A DNA stretch of 64,000 nucleotides from Erythroxylum novogranatense (Eukaryota > Streptophyta > Magnoliopsida > Malpighiales > Erythroxylaceae): positions 31,726,540 to 31,790,539 of the forward strand of contig CM057233.1 in the NCBI GenBank assembly GCA_029891385.1. Direction: 5' to 3'. The notes under the pieces are model-generated. The model saw only the letters and a program-made list of their open reading frames with translations, was not told where the DNA came from and searched no databases. Both the position numbers and the translations under genes were made by a program. Positions 1 to 10,282 of the stretch are shown one piece after another (position 1 is the stretch's first letter; each line of letters opens with the position of its first letter).

Positions 1-186
1 ATCTTTCTGAATTGTCTCTCCTTTATTATCAACAATCACTGGATGAGTCTAACCATGTACAACTGAATGCTAGGCTCTTGTCCCCTGAGCTTGAATGAAG
101 AATTTCATTTGGGATTTCCATGATGGATAATTCGATCCATCCAATAGTGGAGGTCTGGTGATTGATGCACCCTCTCTCGTAGCCAT
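1..186 (-). pseudogene. Ty1/copia gag N-terminal fragment, broken, leaving the left edge
   Basis: Reading the minus strand from an ATG at 186-184 gives a peptide beginning MATREGASITRPPLLDG and then a NY-x2-WK pattern, which is the N-terminal signature of plant copia gag proteins (nucleocapsid precursor that packages element RNA in cytoplasmic virus-like particles). Two in-frame TAG stops interrupt it, one where gag proteins usually carry Trp. The rest lies beyond base 1. A tRNA-Met primer site and an LTR edge sit immediately upstream at 242-257, so this is the start of an element separate from Copia-1. The family call is good; the lineage is not determined. Confidence 0.7.
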
Positions 187-241
187 ATCTGCGAATCTCG
201 AACTTGCACCAACTTGCTACCAAGTTCAGAATTGGTGACCC

Positions 242-253
242 GCTCTAATACCA
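242..253 (-). other. Primer-binding site of the left-edge copia element
   Basis: The minus strand reads TGGTATTAGAGC, one base different from the usual plant initiator tRNA-Met primer site TGGTATCAGAGC. It lies two bases inside an LTR edge (TG at 256-257 on the plus strand, that is, CA at the 3' end of the LTR on the minus strand) and about 55 bases upstream of the gag ATG, the expected arrangement for reverse-transcription priming. Confidence 0.75.
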
Positions 254-255
254 AT

Positions 256-1228
256 TGAAATAACTAAGTTGTTAATAAATTTGCAAACTATTCAGAAATC
301 ACAAATAATAAATGCAAAATAACGAAGACGCCGACGTTTGGTAATGCAATTCGACACACTTTGCCTACGTGTGCAAGGCCCTCACCCAGATTAATCACTT
401 TTACTATAGTTCACTAAAATTACACAAGATTGATTTAACCCTGTACCACTCAATCTATGTAACTGACCCACAACCTAACTATCTGTGAAAGATCTTCACG
501 CCCAATAACACAACTGACTCATGCTAACCTCGTCAGAGGAATTTCCTAACTATTTTTACTCAAAAGCAAAAACAAATAAAACAAAAAAAAAACAATTTCA
601 TATATGAAATTCTTCACCAAAATAGCCAAGTTGATGCACCAATAATATATCCAGTCATCAGTGATAGAGTCTTCTTTGTGCTATAATCATCAATCAACTT
701 CAAGGCCCCAGCAAAATCAGCAACTTCATATAACAACTAGACTGCTTGTTAGAGATAAAAGCAACGAAACAGTGATGCTCTAAAAAGACCCACGCAATCA
801 GCTCAAAACAGAGAATCAAAGCCAAAACAGAGCAGCAGTCACAATACCACAATACGCAACTCTCTTCACATAACACAACGACACCCATGTGCAGCCCAGC
901 TCAACTACATCAGTTGCATGTGACTTGTCCAATTTCATTAACGCACGCCCACATCCTAGGTTCTCTCTTTTTTTAAACTCCTTTCCAAACAAGGACAATA
1001 TGATGTATTCTACTAACACCAAAAATACTGCTTATATGGAATATAACTCCAAGTCCAATTCCATGCAACATCCAATGCCTAAATTGCAAAGTTAACATCC
1101 CGATTCCAAAAAAAATTCCAACACGCAATTTCTACTTTAAAACAAATCTTCAAGATTTATGGTAATTTCCATGTCCAATAAAAATCCCAAAAATAAAGAT
1201 AGGATATATTTAGCATAAATCCTAACAT
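256..1228 (-). repeat. 5' LTR of the left-edge copia element, outer boundary uncertain
   Basis: The inner edge at 256 is fixed by the adjacent primer site. The outer edge is a guess: the minus strand has a plausible LTR start TGTTAGGATTTATGC at 1228. The second LTR is outside the window, so neither length nor age can be judged. The small reading frames here (for example 700-888, 816-1022, 889-1095) show no recognisable protein. Confidence 0.4.
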
Positions 1229-2403
1229 ATCCCATTAGCCCAATTCGAGACTGGCGAAAATTATTATTTAATCGAGATTATTAATCTATCAAGGTTTTAT
1301 TGTAATTAGGAGATTGTTAACCAAATCTTTAGGAAACTCTCCTGTATATATTGCAACGATTAATACAAGGATTGCAGATTTGCCCAAACACGTTTTAGCA
1401 GAAATAATGCAAGGAAAAGGAAAATGTGTGGGTAAAGTGAATCAACTGCGATTACATAAAAAATGGGAGCATCCATCTTGTCATGAATACTAGCTCCAAG
1501 TAATCACTCCCAGGGTTGCTAATGGTGAATCTTCCCTATTTTGATTTCATAATTGACACCACTTGGAGCCATTATACTTACATAGTGAATGTACAAACCT
1601 CATAGCGCTAATTCCTGCAAAGATCAAGGTGCATTTTGTTATTGAGAATAACAATTGGGTGTGGCATTATCATTCAAACAGAGGTAAGGATCTTATTGTT
1701 AGTAATTGATCTAATTATCGTCCTAATCTAGCTAAAAAGGATACCATCCTATGGAACCTGGATTTCTTTGCAATGTGTGACAAGTAAAAAAAATGGAAAA
1801 GGGAATGTGAAGAACACCTTAGGTGAACATTAAATTGTATTGGGATCTTTCAAGCTTCAAAAGGCTAGAAAAGTCCTCTATCGGCTTCTTTATTTCTGAT
1901 AGCGACGAAAAGTGAATTCCACGGTACTGTCGCACTACGATAGGCTTATTGTCGACAGAAGTTGTTGTCATCACCACATTCAATTAAGAGGTTGCATGTC
2001 ACTGACCACCAGCAGGGACTTATGATTAAATTTCCCACCGGTTTGTTTTAATAGGTTAGAAAAATAGGTCAGTGAAACTTGTGGTCACTGGACTTGTTTT
2101 TCCGTTTGACCATCCTCCTATCAGCACTAGTTGTTGAATGTTTCAATACTAATCGCACTTTTTCAGGAAGAACTGAATTTTTTGGAAGTTCCAATTCATA
2201 AGCCACTTTAGTTGACCATTTTTTGTGATTAATCCTAAAAAATTATTATATAAAAAAGAAAATTCCATCAATTATTATAAGCATGGGTAAAAGGATAGAA
2301 TATTAGTAGTTATGTGTCTAAATCAAAACACCCTGTAGACTCCACTTCAGTTATTGACTTGGAAATGTCCTTTTGAGTAGAACAATTTTTAGCATATATG
2401 TAG
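1229..2403. other. Unassigned interval between two copia fragments
   Basis: No convincing coding sequence. A stretch at about 1311-1400 looks like the 3' half of some LTR on the plus strand (CTCCTGTATATATTGCAACG followed by ACAAGGATT) but has no partner that I can find. The interval presumably includes degraded 3' sequence of Copia-1 (RNase H and 3' LTR), which I could not recognise beyond about 2404. Confidence 0.4.
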
Positions 2404-3392
2404 AAAATGTCTTAGTCTACTTTGCGTGACTTATCTTTGATACGATCATTATTGGGGTCTGTTACCAACATGTCGTCTACATACAACAGTAAGACTATAA
2501 AATCATCATTTTCAAACATCTTGAAATATGCACAAGGGGTTTGCATTCAGTTTGTTGTATCCAAGGCTCATGATGAAGCAATCAAATCTCTTATACCAAC
2601 ACCTCGACATCTTCTTTAAACCATATAGAGATTTGTTCAATGTGCAAACCAAATTCTCTTTCCCTTTTTCTTTAAAACATTCTGGGTGGAGCATATAAAT
2701 TTATTCTTCAAGATCTTCATGACGAAATGCAATTTTCATATCTAACTGCTCAAGATGCAAGTCAAATATAGCACACATTGCCAGAACTACTTGAACTGTA
2801 CTGAGTCGAACTACAGGAGAAAATATTTCGTTAAAATCAATACTTTCTTTCTGAGCATATCCTTTTACCACCAGTCTAGCACGATATCGCTCCACTTGAT
2901 CATCACCACTTTGCTTGATCTTGTAAACCCATTTATTGCCAATAGGACTTCTTCCTTGTAGTAGTGATACCAGCTCCCATGTCTTATTTTTATGTAGAGC
3001 TTCAATTTCTTCAAGCATGGCTGTCATCCATTATGCATCTTAACTAGTCATTGCTTCTTGAAGAGTTGATGGCTCTCTGTCCTTAGTTAAAAGACAATAT
3101 GCAATATTACTCTCTATAATATAATCCGAGTTCTAGCTCGGTCCTCTTCTTATGTGAGTTGGTCTCTGAGTATCTGGAACATCATATTCAACTGTTTCTT
3201 ACTCCTCGTGCTCTGGTGCAGCTTCAGAAGAATCATTGTGATCAACTTCCCTATCTACTTATACTGTTGTAGTTTCTGAATTCTCTTATACAGTACCAAC
3301 ATTTTCTGCTTGCTCTTGATCCTTATCTTCTATGAAGATAGCATCCCTGCTGAAAACAATCTTGTGGGCAGTGGGATCCCGCAGACAATACC
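2404..3392 (-). pseudogene. Copia-1 integrase tail and reverse transcriptase fragment
   Basis: From 3392 leftward on the minus strand there is the end of integrase (LRDPTAHKIVFSRDA), a degraded linker with several stops, then copia reverse transcriptase: WVYKIK..RYRARLVVKGYAQ at about 2870-2960, KLNKSLYGLK-type motif near 2620, and the catalytic LLYVDDML box at about 2464-2490. This enzyme copies element RNA into DNA in the particle. Reading frame is lost near 2694-2700 and again after about 2430, where similarity fades. Clearly non-functional. The upstream half of the same gene is at 25364-26811. Confidence 0.85.
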
Positions 3393-5890
3393 TGTTGGAC
3401 CCCAAAATTATTATTACTTTATTGTATTAAGCATGATTTATTTTATTTTGCAGTCTTGTTACATTTTTTATTTTGGAATAATTAGCATGTCAATGTTAGG
3501 AGGAACTATTATTTGAATTGATGAAATTAAAGTATAAATGTAGTAAGAATGCATGAGGGGTAATTTTGGTTAATCACTTAAACCTTTAAGTTGTAAGGCA
3601 TAAGTGGAAGGGCATAAGGGTCTTTTGCAATCATTAAGAGGGTAAGTTAGAAGAATAAGAAATGGTTGGCTTGTTAGGAAGAGAAGAAGTGTCGCGGGTG
3701 TGACGAGAAAAGAAGAAGAGAAGAAAGTCAAGCTATGGTTTTGGAGAATTTGAAGAATTTTGAAGCTTCTCCGAGTAAGTATAAGCTTTAACTGGATGAA
3801 TGAACCTTATTTAGTATATTTAGGAGTGAAAATGGGTTTGAATGTGTGTAGGGAGTTATTGTGGAATGGTGTACGAAAATGTTATGATCTTCTAGGGTTT
3901 TTGATTTTTATTGTGTTTGTGATTGATTTTGGGTTGGAATGAGTTTAGAAATGAAGTAGGAATGATGATTTAGGGTTAAGATGAGTTATATTTGAAAGAT
4001 GGGAAGTTTATAGTTGAAGAATGTGGAAAAATAGGTTTTCAAGAGGATTTTGGCCTCGCACGTCGCGGTGCGCGCCAGCATCCTCGCCGCGGCGAGGATC
4101 ATTTCTCCTGCACATACATCCTTCGATATTTTGGGCATAACTTTTTCTGTAGATGTGAAAATAAGGTAATTTTTGATTTTTTGTAAACTAGAGATATATG
4201 GATACAAGTGTGATGAAGAAAGTAAGTTTTGAATCAGTCTCTAAAGATCTCAAAGTTTTGATGGAAGTTGAGTATAGATTATAGTTTCAGCATAAGGTTA
4301 GTCCCAACATGTTTGGGGTATAACTTCCATGTTTCTAAACCAAATGGAATGAGTTTGATGTCGTTAGAAACTTAAGACAATGAAGAAAATTTTTATAGAA
4401 GGAAGTGTTACCAAATGTCTTCATTTATCTGATCATAATGATCATGGAAAAGTTGACCCGAAAGTCTAGTTGTGAAAGGGTTATGGGTCAAATTTAGCAC
4501 TTGTGATTTTCAAAGCTTTATTAATTTCCTTTGAATGTTGTCTGAATGAGAACTTGGTTTGTTATGGAAAACCAAGCAGAACTAATCCAATTGCAAGAGG
4601 AAGGAAAACATTGAACTTGGATTATCAAGCGATATTTGGTGGGTAATATATTTATAGTTGTTGTGCATGGGCAAATTGTCTTGCTTGCTTGCATGTGTGT
4701 GTGACATTGCTTGTTTAGAATTATGAAAATTGTTGAAAATGCATTGTGACTGTGATCATGTATTGCCCTGAAAAGTATCACGGCATTTTGTATGAATGAA
4801 AAGATGAGGAAGCATGATGAGCATGAAAAGTATGAAAGCATTTGATAAAATGATTTGAGCATGAAATGAATATGTGCTTTGTTTGGGCAAGAGAGGAACG
4901 TTTCTTTAGTCACGTGCACGTCGACATATAGCCTTCTCCCGGCTGCCCGCTTGAGGCCATGAGATCCTGAGAAATCGGACTCGTTTTGTTCACGGTATAA
5001 ACTTCGGTTTATTCATTTTGTTCCACGGAACTCTCGAGCCATTTGTTGTGCATTTCATTATTGATTTCTTAGGCATGATGCACAATTAATTGTTATATTG
5101 TGATGCAGAAATTACATGACATATTCTTTGTGATGACATTTTGGTAGCTATAAGATTGTGAGTAAATTGTTAAGTGTTGAATTGCTACATATTTGTGTAT
5201 ATATATGCTTGAGTGTGTGGCTCGTTGCCAATAGCTATAAATGTATAAGCCTCTGAGCTTCGCAGCTCACCCCATTACCTCCCACTCTTCAGGTGTAGAA
5301 CGAGAAAATCGTTGATCCTTGCAAGACATCGGAAACTCCAAGATAGTTAGAAGCTTTTGTACTAAGTTAGTGATTTTGGTTAGCTTTTTAATCATATCAA
5401 CATTGAGCATCCTTAAGTATTTTGTTTTATGCTTTGTTATTTATTGTGTTATGTTAGCAAGGTTTGTTCCATCTCTTGGAAATTGTAATGACATAAAGAA
5501 TTGAAGTTCCTTTTCTATATGAGTGTGTTTAATTTTTAGTTAGAATGAATGTGCACGTGCATGGAATGTGCAAATGTTGGGAGCTGGGTTTTGAAAATTG
5601 GGAGCTCGCCGCGGCGAGCCAGTTATTTGTCGTGGCGCTTCCCTTGGGAGTTCGCCGCGGCGTAGATGCTAGTCTTTCGCCGCGGCGTGTCCCATGAGAG
5701 CTCGCCGCGTCGAAGCCTAGGGTTGGCCGCGGCGAACCCTCTTCTGCGAGGCGTCCACCGCGGCGAACCCGCCTTTTTCCCCGTTGCTGATCCTGTAAAT
5801 TTGAATGTTTTCGACCCTTTCCCCGCGAGATCCTTATTTGACAACCCCGAACGGTCGCCTCGGGATAGGAAACGGGACCCGGGCCCAACA
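3393..5890 (+). repeat. G1 5' LTR (2498 bp)
   Basis: It begins TGTTGGACCCC at 3393 and ends GGGCCCAACA at 5890. It matches the 3' LTR at 22864-25363 throughout, with scattered substitutions. It contains a perfect 16-bp palindrome CCTCGCCGCGGCGAGG (4082-4097), a cluster of related GC-rich palindromes (5604-5767), the box GCCTTCTCCCGGCTGCCCGC (4931-4950) that recurs in LARD-1, G3 and G4, and an inverted-repeat motif around TGAGCTTCGCAGCTCA (5250-5265). The short frames inside (for example 5529-5891) are not genes. Confidence 0.9.
5604..5767. repeat. Cluster of CCGCGG-centred palindromes in the G1 LTR
   Basis: About seven imperfect copies of TCGCCGCGGCGA, a self-complementary 12-mer, at about 5604, 5630, 5651, 5676, 5701, 5725 and 5755, spaced roughly 22-30 bp in otherwise AT-rich LTR sequence. 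Several copies are decayed by changes such as CGCG to CGTG, consistent with deamination. The equivalent cluster in the 3' LTR starts at 25099. Confidence 0.85.
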
Positions 5891-7544
5891 ATTCCCCTTC
5901 ACACCTTCAGCATACCCTAAGGCTCTGTTTGTTTGGAGGGTTATTAATGGAATGGAATGGAACGTAACACGGTTCCATCGTTTGTTTGAAGGTTTCATAA
6001 TGGAATGGAATGGAATGGGATGGAAGCGGAGGTTTTCATGTTACATTCCATTCCATCCTAAACAGTGAAAATAAGAAACCGCCGATTTGGAGGGTTTAGG
6101 ATGGAACGTAACCTAATAAATACATACTACCTAATATACCCTCAACAATTCTTTTTAATATCAACTCGACCAAATCATAATATTAATATATCAAATAGAA
6201 TATAGTAATATTTAATATAATAAATTTTATTAAATAATTAATAATAATATTATCATATTATTAATAATAAATTATTTATATTTAATAATAAAATATAAAA
6301 TTTTATATTTAAAATTTATTTATTTATTTTATTTATATAGAAATATATAAAACAATTAAATAATAATTTTACATATTTTCTATTTTCATTAACAAAAAAT
6401 ATATTAAAATTATTCTTGTTTGTATATATTAATATTTAATATAATAAATTTTATTAAATAATTAATACTAATATTTTTATATTATTAATAATAGATTATA
6501 TATATTTAATAATAAAATATAAAATTTTATATTTAAAATTTATTTATTTATTTTATTTATATAGAAATATATAAAAACAATTAAATAATAATTTTATATA
6601 TTTTCTATTTTCATTAATAAAAAATATTAAAATTATTCTTATTTGTATATATTTCTATATAAATAAATAAATTATTTTTATTTAAAAATTTAATATAATA
6701 AAATTTATTTAATAATTAATAATAATAATTTTATATAATTAATAATAAATTGTATATAATTAAAAATAAATAAAATTTTATTAAAGAAAATAGAAAATAT
6801 ATTTAAAATTTATTCTTTAATTGTTTGTATATATTTCTATATAAATGAAAATAAAATAAATTATTTATATATATAAATCACCTAGAATAGAATAGAATAA
6901 ATAAAATATATTAAATAATTAATAATAATATATTAAATAATTAATAATAAATTGTATACAATTAATAATAAATTTAATAGAAAATATTAATAAAATAGAA
7001 AATATGTAAAAAAATATATTCTTTAATTGTTTTATATATTTTTATATAAATAAATTATTTTTAATATAAATCATATAAAATAAAATAAAATAAAATATAT
7101 TAAATAATTAATACTAATATTTTTATATAATTAATAATAAAATAATAAACCTCCTACAACAACCATTTTAATATAAAGGGTATAAAAGTCATTTATTATA
7201 CATTACATTCCATTCCATCCATCTTCCAAATAATGTTTCACTACATTACATTATGAACCCTTCCATCCTTCCCAAACAACTTTTTACTATATTACATTCC
7301 ATTCCATTATAAACCATTCCATTCCCTTCCCTTCCATTCCATTCCATTCCATTAATTAACATTCAACCAAACAGGGCCTAAGAAAATGCATCTTCTAGAT
7401 TTTGGATCCAACTTAGTAGTTTTTTGGGCATTGAACATCACATGGGTCAGATTTCCAAATATATGGAGGTTGAAATAATTCACTAGTTGACCAATCTACA
7501 TCTCCATCGGTGTCTTCAACTCAATTGCAGTTGATGGAGCTCGA
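5891..7544. repeat. Trapped duplicate of Copia-1 flank inside G1 (with MITE)
   Basis: Directly after the LTR end at 5890 the sequence continues with the same Copia-1 flank that follows the 3' LTR at 25364. The two parts 5891-5920 and 7382-7544 together (193 bp) match 25364-25556 nearly base for base; the MITE at 5921-7378 interrupts them. At 7541-7545 it switches back into the last 124 bp of the G1 LTR. Target DNA therefore lies between two pieces of 5' LTR, which simple retrotransposition cannot produce. Confidence 0.9.
5921..7378. mobile_element. Harbinger/Tourist-like MITE, 1458 bp
   Basis: The left end is GGCTCTGTTTGTTTGG and the right end, read on the other strand, is GGCCCTGTTTGGTTG. 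These terminal inverted repeats and the flanking TAA on both sides (5918-5920 and 7379-7381) fit the PIF/Harbinger superfamily, which duplicates TAA/TTA on insertion. The empty site is preserved at 25391-25393. Both subterminal regions are rich in GGAAT/ATTCC pentamers; the interior is almost pure AT with three degenerate copies of a ~220-bp unit from about 6208. No transposase, so it is non-autonomous. Confidence 0.88.
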
Positions 7545-7668
7545 ACTTCCCTTTTTCCCCGCTGTTGATCCTGTAAAATTTAATGTTTTCGACCCTTTCC
7601 CCGCGCGATCCTTACTCGACGACCCCAAGCAGTGGCCTCAGGATAGGAAACCGGACCCGGGCCCAACA
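7545..7668 (+). repeat. Second copy of the G1 5' LTR terminus (124 bp)
   Basis: Matches 5767-5890, the last 124 bp of the 5' LTR, and ends GGGCCCAACA at 7668, five bases before the primer site. This piece, not the full LTR at 3393-5890, is in the correct position relative to the element interior. The junction with trapped copia DNA lies at about 7541-7545 and shows short homology around CGA. Confidence 0.88.
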
Positions 7669-7672
7669 TGTT

Positions 7673-7684
7673 TGGTATCATAGC
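7673..7684 (+). other. G1 primer-binding site
   Basis: TGGTATCATAGC, one mismatch from the initiator tRNA-Met primer site TGGTATCAGAGC, four bases after the LTR end at 7668. It marks where minus-strand DNA synthesis would start. Confidence 0.8.
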
Positions 7685-7857
7685 TTAGGCTTTTTCCTAG
7701 GCTTAGAATGCATAATAGTATGAATTGCTTTGATATATGATTATTTATTGCATTGTCAATTGATTGATTGCATTAAGTGACATGCATATCATGCATACAT
7801 GTAGGAAATAAGATTTAATTGTAGCTAATCCTTAGTGTTTAAATTTGAAAAAGTAAG

Positions 7858-8738
7858 ATGCCACCTCGTAGAAGGACACGAGGAGTTCTGCAAGGATCAG
7901 TTGGACCTGACTCTTCGACAAGAGAGGAGAGTACTGATGAGTCAGTAGCCCCAGGAAATGCTGAAGCTTCTGTAGGGCAAGGTAGTGAGCCCATTCAATC
8001 GCAGACACAGGATTCGCCATTTTTGCAGGAGCAAGTGCCTCCGTTGGATCCGAGGATGTTCCAAACCTTCACTCAGGCATTTGTCCAGGCTATGGGTCAG
8101 ATGCCACAACCTTTTGCTTTGGCCCCAGCTAAGAAGGGGAAACAGTTTGATAAGTTGAGGAAGTATGGGGCAGTCACCTTCTATGGGACAAAGGATCCAG
8201 AGGAAGCCGAGACTAGGTTGAGATAGACTGAGAGGGTGTTAGATCAGATGGAATGTGAGGATGACGAGAGGGTTGGTGGGAGAGTGTTCCAGGGAGTCAG
8301 ATGAGACTGGTAGGGTTGGCATGGAAGGACTTCTTAGCTGCTTATAAGAAGAAGTACTTGTCGAAGGTGTATATTCAGCAAAAGTAGAGGGAGTTTCTGA
8401 GTCTCACCCAGAGGGAGATGACAGTAAGCGAGTATGAGCGACGGTTTACACAGCTATCCCGATATGCAGTTGAGATGATGATGAGTGAGGCGGCTAAGTA
8501 CCGTAGGTTTGAATCAGGTTTACATCTAGCCATCAGAGAGAAGGTAGTGGTGCAGAATTTTTGTGATTTTCAGCAGTTGCTCGAAGCGACACTGAGAGTT
8601 GAAAACATAGAGAATATCAAGAGTGTTGTGAACAAAAAGAGAAAAGGGAGAGAGCAGTTCAAGAGGGGAGGTAGTACTAGTACTCCTACGCCATACAGGA
8701 GTGCCAGGACCTTCCCTGGGCAACCTGAGGAGCGTAGT
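7858..8738 (+). pseudogene. G1 gag, N-terminal part
   Basis: An ATG at 7858 opens a gag frame: basic start MPPRRRTRG, an acidic/Gln-rich linker, LDPRMFQTF..AF, then FDKLRKYGAVTFYGTKDPEEAE, which is the usual chromovirus capsid start. A TAG stop at 8224-8226 stands where relatives have Trp. The frame is disturbed near 8270-8300, and another TAG near 8385 replaces a Gln-type position. It resumes at 8418 with MTVSEYERRFTQLSRYA and reaches EER at 8731-8738, where LARD-1 is inserted. Gag forms the virus-like particle. The zinc-knuckle half follows LARD-1 at 19044. Confidence 0.88.
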
Positions 8739-8785
8739 TGTTGGATCCAGAAACCCAACTACTTAAACTTAATGCTATAACTCTT

Positions 8786-8797
8786 GCTCTGATACCA
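8786..8797 (-). other. Primer-site copy embedded inside the LARD-1 3' LTR
   Basis: The minus strand reads TGGTATCAGAGC, a perfect initiator tRNA-Met primer site, but it lies inside the LTR, preceded by an LTR-like end (GGATTCAACA, ending at 8802). The true LTR end is 63 bp further out at 8739. The same arrangement exists in the 5' LTR (14423-14437 region). Confidence 0.85.
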
Positions 8798-10204
8798 TAT
8801 CTGTTGAATCCCGTTTCCGGAACCCAACTGCTTACACTGAACACTCGTAACCCCACTGCTTAAACTGAACATGATCACTCTTAAATCGAATCCAAAACGG
8901 AATGAAAAACAATGAATCAGATCATATAGCGAATCAAAGCGAAGTAAACACATGAATCAGAAATGAAATCGAATAAGCGGTCGAAATCAATTTATCGAAT
9001 AACAGACATATGAAACAAATACGGATTAAATTGAGGAAAATAAAACCGAAACTGACATCCGATACGAATATCTTAATCATAGTGTTGGAAACCCTGGACT
9101 ATTCCTATCCAAAACGGATCAATGTCGGTGTAAATTTTTTTTTTCATCTTTCATACAAATCAAAACAATTTTCCCTCTTTGGAAACTTAACCTTAAACTC
9201 ATACTAATCTCACATTACTTGATTCTTCTTATTCATCATATTCTTATTCTTTACTATAACAATCTCATACTCATGTCAATAAATCCATAAATTTATACAC
9301 AATTTCACTTATCAATATACTACCATATAAAAATCCGGCAGCATAACGGCTGCACATGAACAAAACCCAACCCTGCAAGGTGAAAAACTCACTTCTATAA
9401 TTTCCAAACAATCACACATACATCAAAATCCACCGGACCCTCCGTCCGGGATCTTAACAAAAACGCAATCCTATTTCTAAACCACTTCAAGTCATTTTTC
9501 ATATCCAAATCGTATTCATCACATTCAAAATCATATATAACTTCCATTTATACTCATATACAAATTCATATTTCCATCAAACAAAAACCAATTTTTTTCA
9601 TAAATCATCACAATTCATATCCCATCATCAAGCACACCCATCCGTATCCATATATATATATATCCTAATTACATTCATAACTCAATTCACTTTATATACT
9701 AAACCAAATTGCACAATCCATAACCATACACATTTGCCAATTCCATAACTCAGGTTCTTATACAATATTATAATCCAAAATACATCAAGTACAAAAATAT
9801 GCACAAATCGAACTGATGTCTTGACGTCTTTCATCCGATCTCCTGCTAGAATACCTGGAGATGGGGATGAAAGGGGGGGGGGGGGGTGAGCTCGAAAGCT
9901 CGTGGATAACATGTTTATAACTCAAATGATAAGCAAAACATTTTCAAACTTTATTTTCAGTTGATCGAAAACATCGAAGGTTTATTTCTAAAAAACTTCT
10001 CAATTCCAAAAACTTTCATAAACATTTACAAACAGTTTTTCAAAGCTATCATAGTTGAAAAATCCCAAATTTCTCATTTGTCGAAAATCCAAACTTTTTT
10101 ACAATTTATGAATATACTCGAAACACATGAAATGCATCACATATACACAAAGCAAAAACATATAACACATCAATTGGTTTGGATCGGTCCAAAAATAGGA
10201 CGTA

Positions 10205-10282
10205 CTGCACATTCCCGCAGAGCGGTCCTGTGCAGCCGTGAACAGGACATACTACACTTTCCCGCATAGCGGTCTAGTGTGG
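10205..10282. other. Pair of 31-nt hairpins in the LARD-1 3' LTR
   Basis: Hairpin 1 (10205-10235): outer stem CTGCACA/TGTGCAG, 3x3 internal loop, inner stem CCGC/GCGG, triloop AGA. Hairpin 2 (10252-10282): outer stem CTACACT/AGTGTGG with one G-T wobble, same internal loop size, inner stem CCGC/GCGG, triloop ATA. The copies in the 5' LTR are at 15825-15855 and 15872-15902. A related hairpin occurs in G3 at 42476-42506. Confidence 0.8.

Noticed and set aside
1311..1400. Separate solo LTR on the plus strand
   Set aside because: Has a TATA-like stretch but no identifiable TG/CA borders, target duplication or second copy in the window.
5529..5920. Arg/Ala-rich frames on both strands in the G1 LTR
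   Set aside because: They are produced by the GC-rich palindrome cluster and are interrupted in the other LTR copies.
8786..8797. tRNA-Met gene fragments at primer-binding sites
   Set aside because: Only the 12-base complement of the tRNA 3' end is present at LTR borders; no tRNA body or pol III boxes.
9682..9912. Pro-rich minus-strand frames in both LARD-1 LTRs (also 15309-15545)
   Set aside because: The proline run is translated from a G homopolymer whose length differs between copies; frames are not conserved beyond DNA identity.
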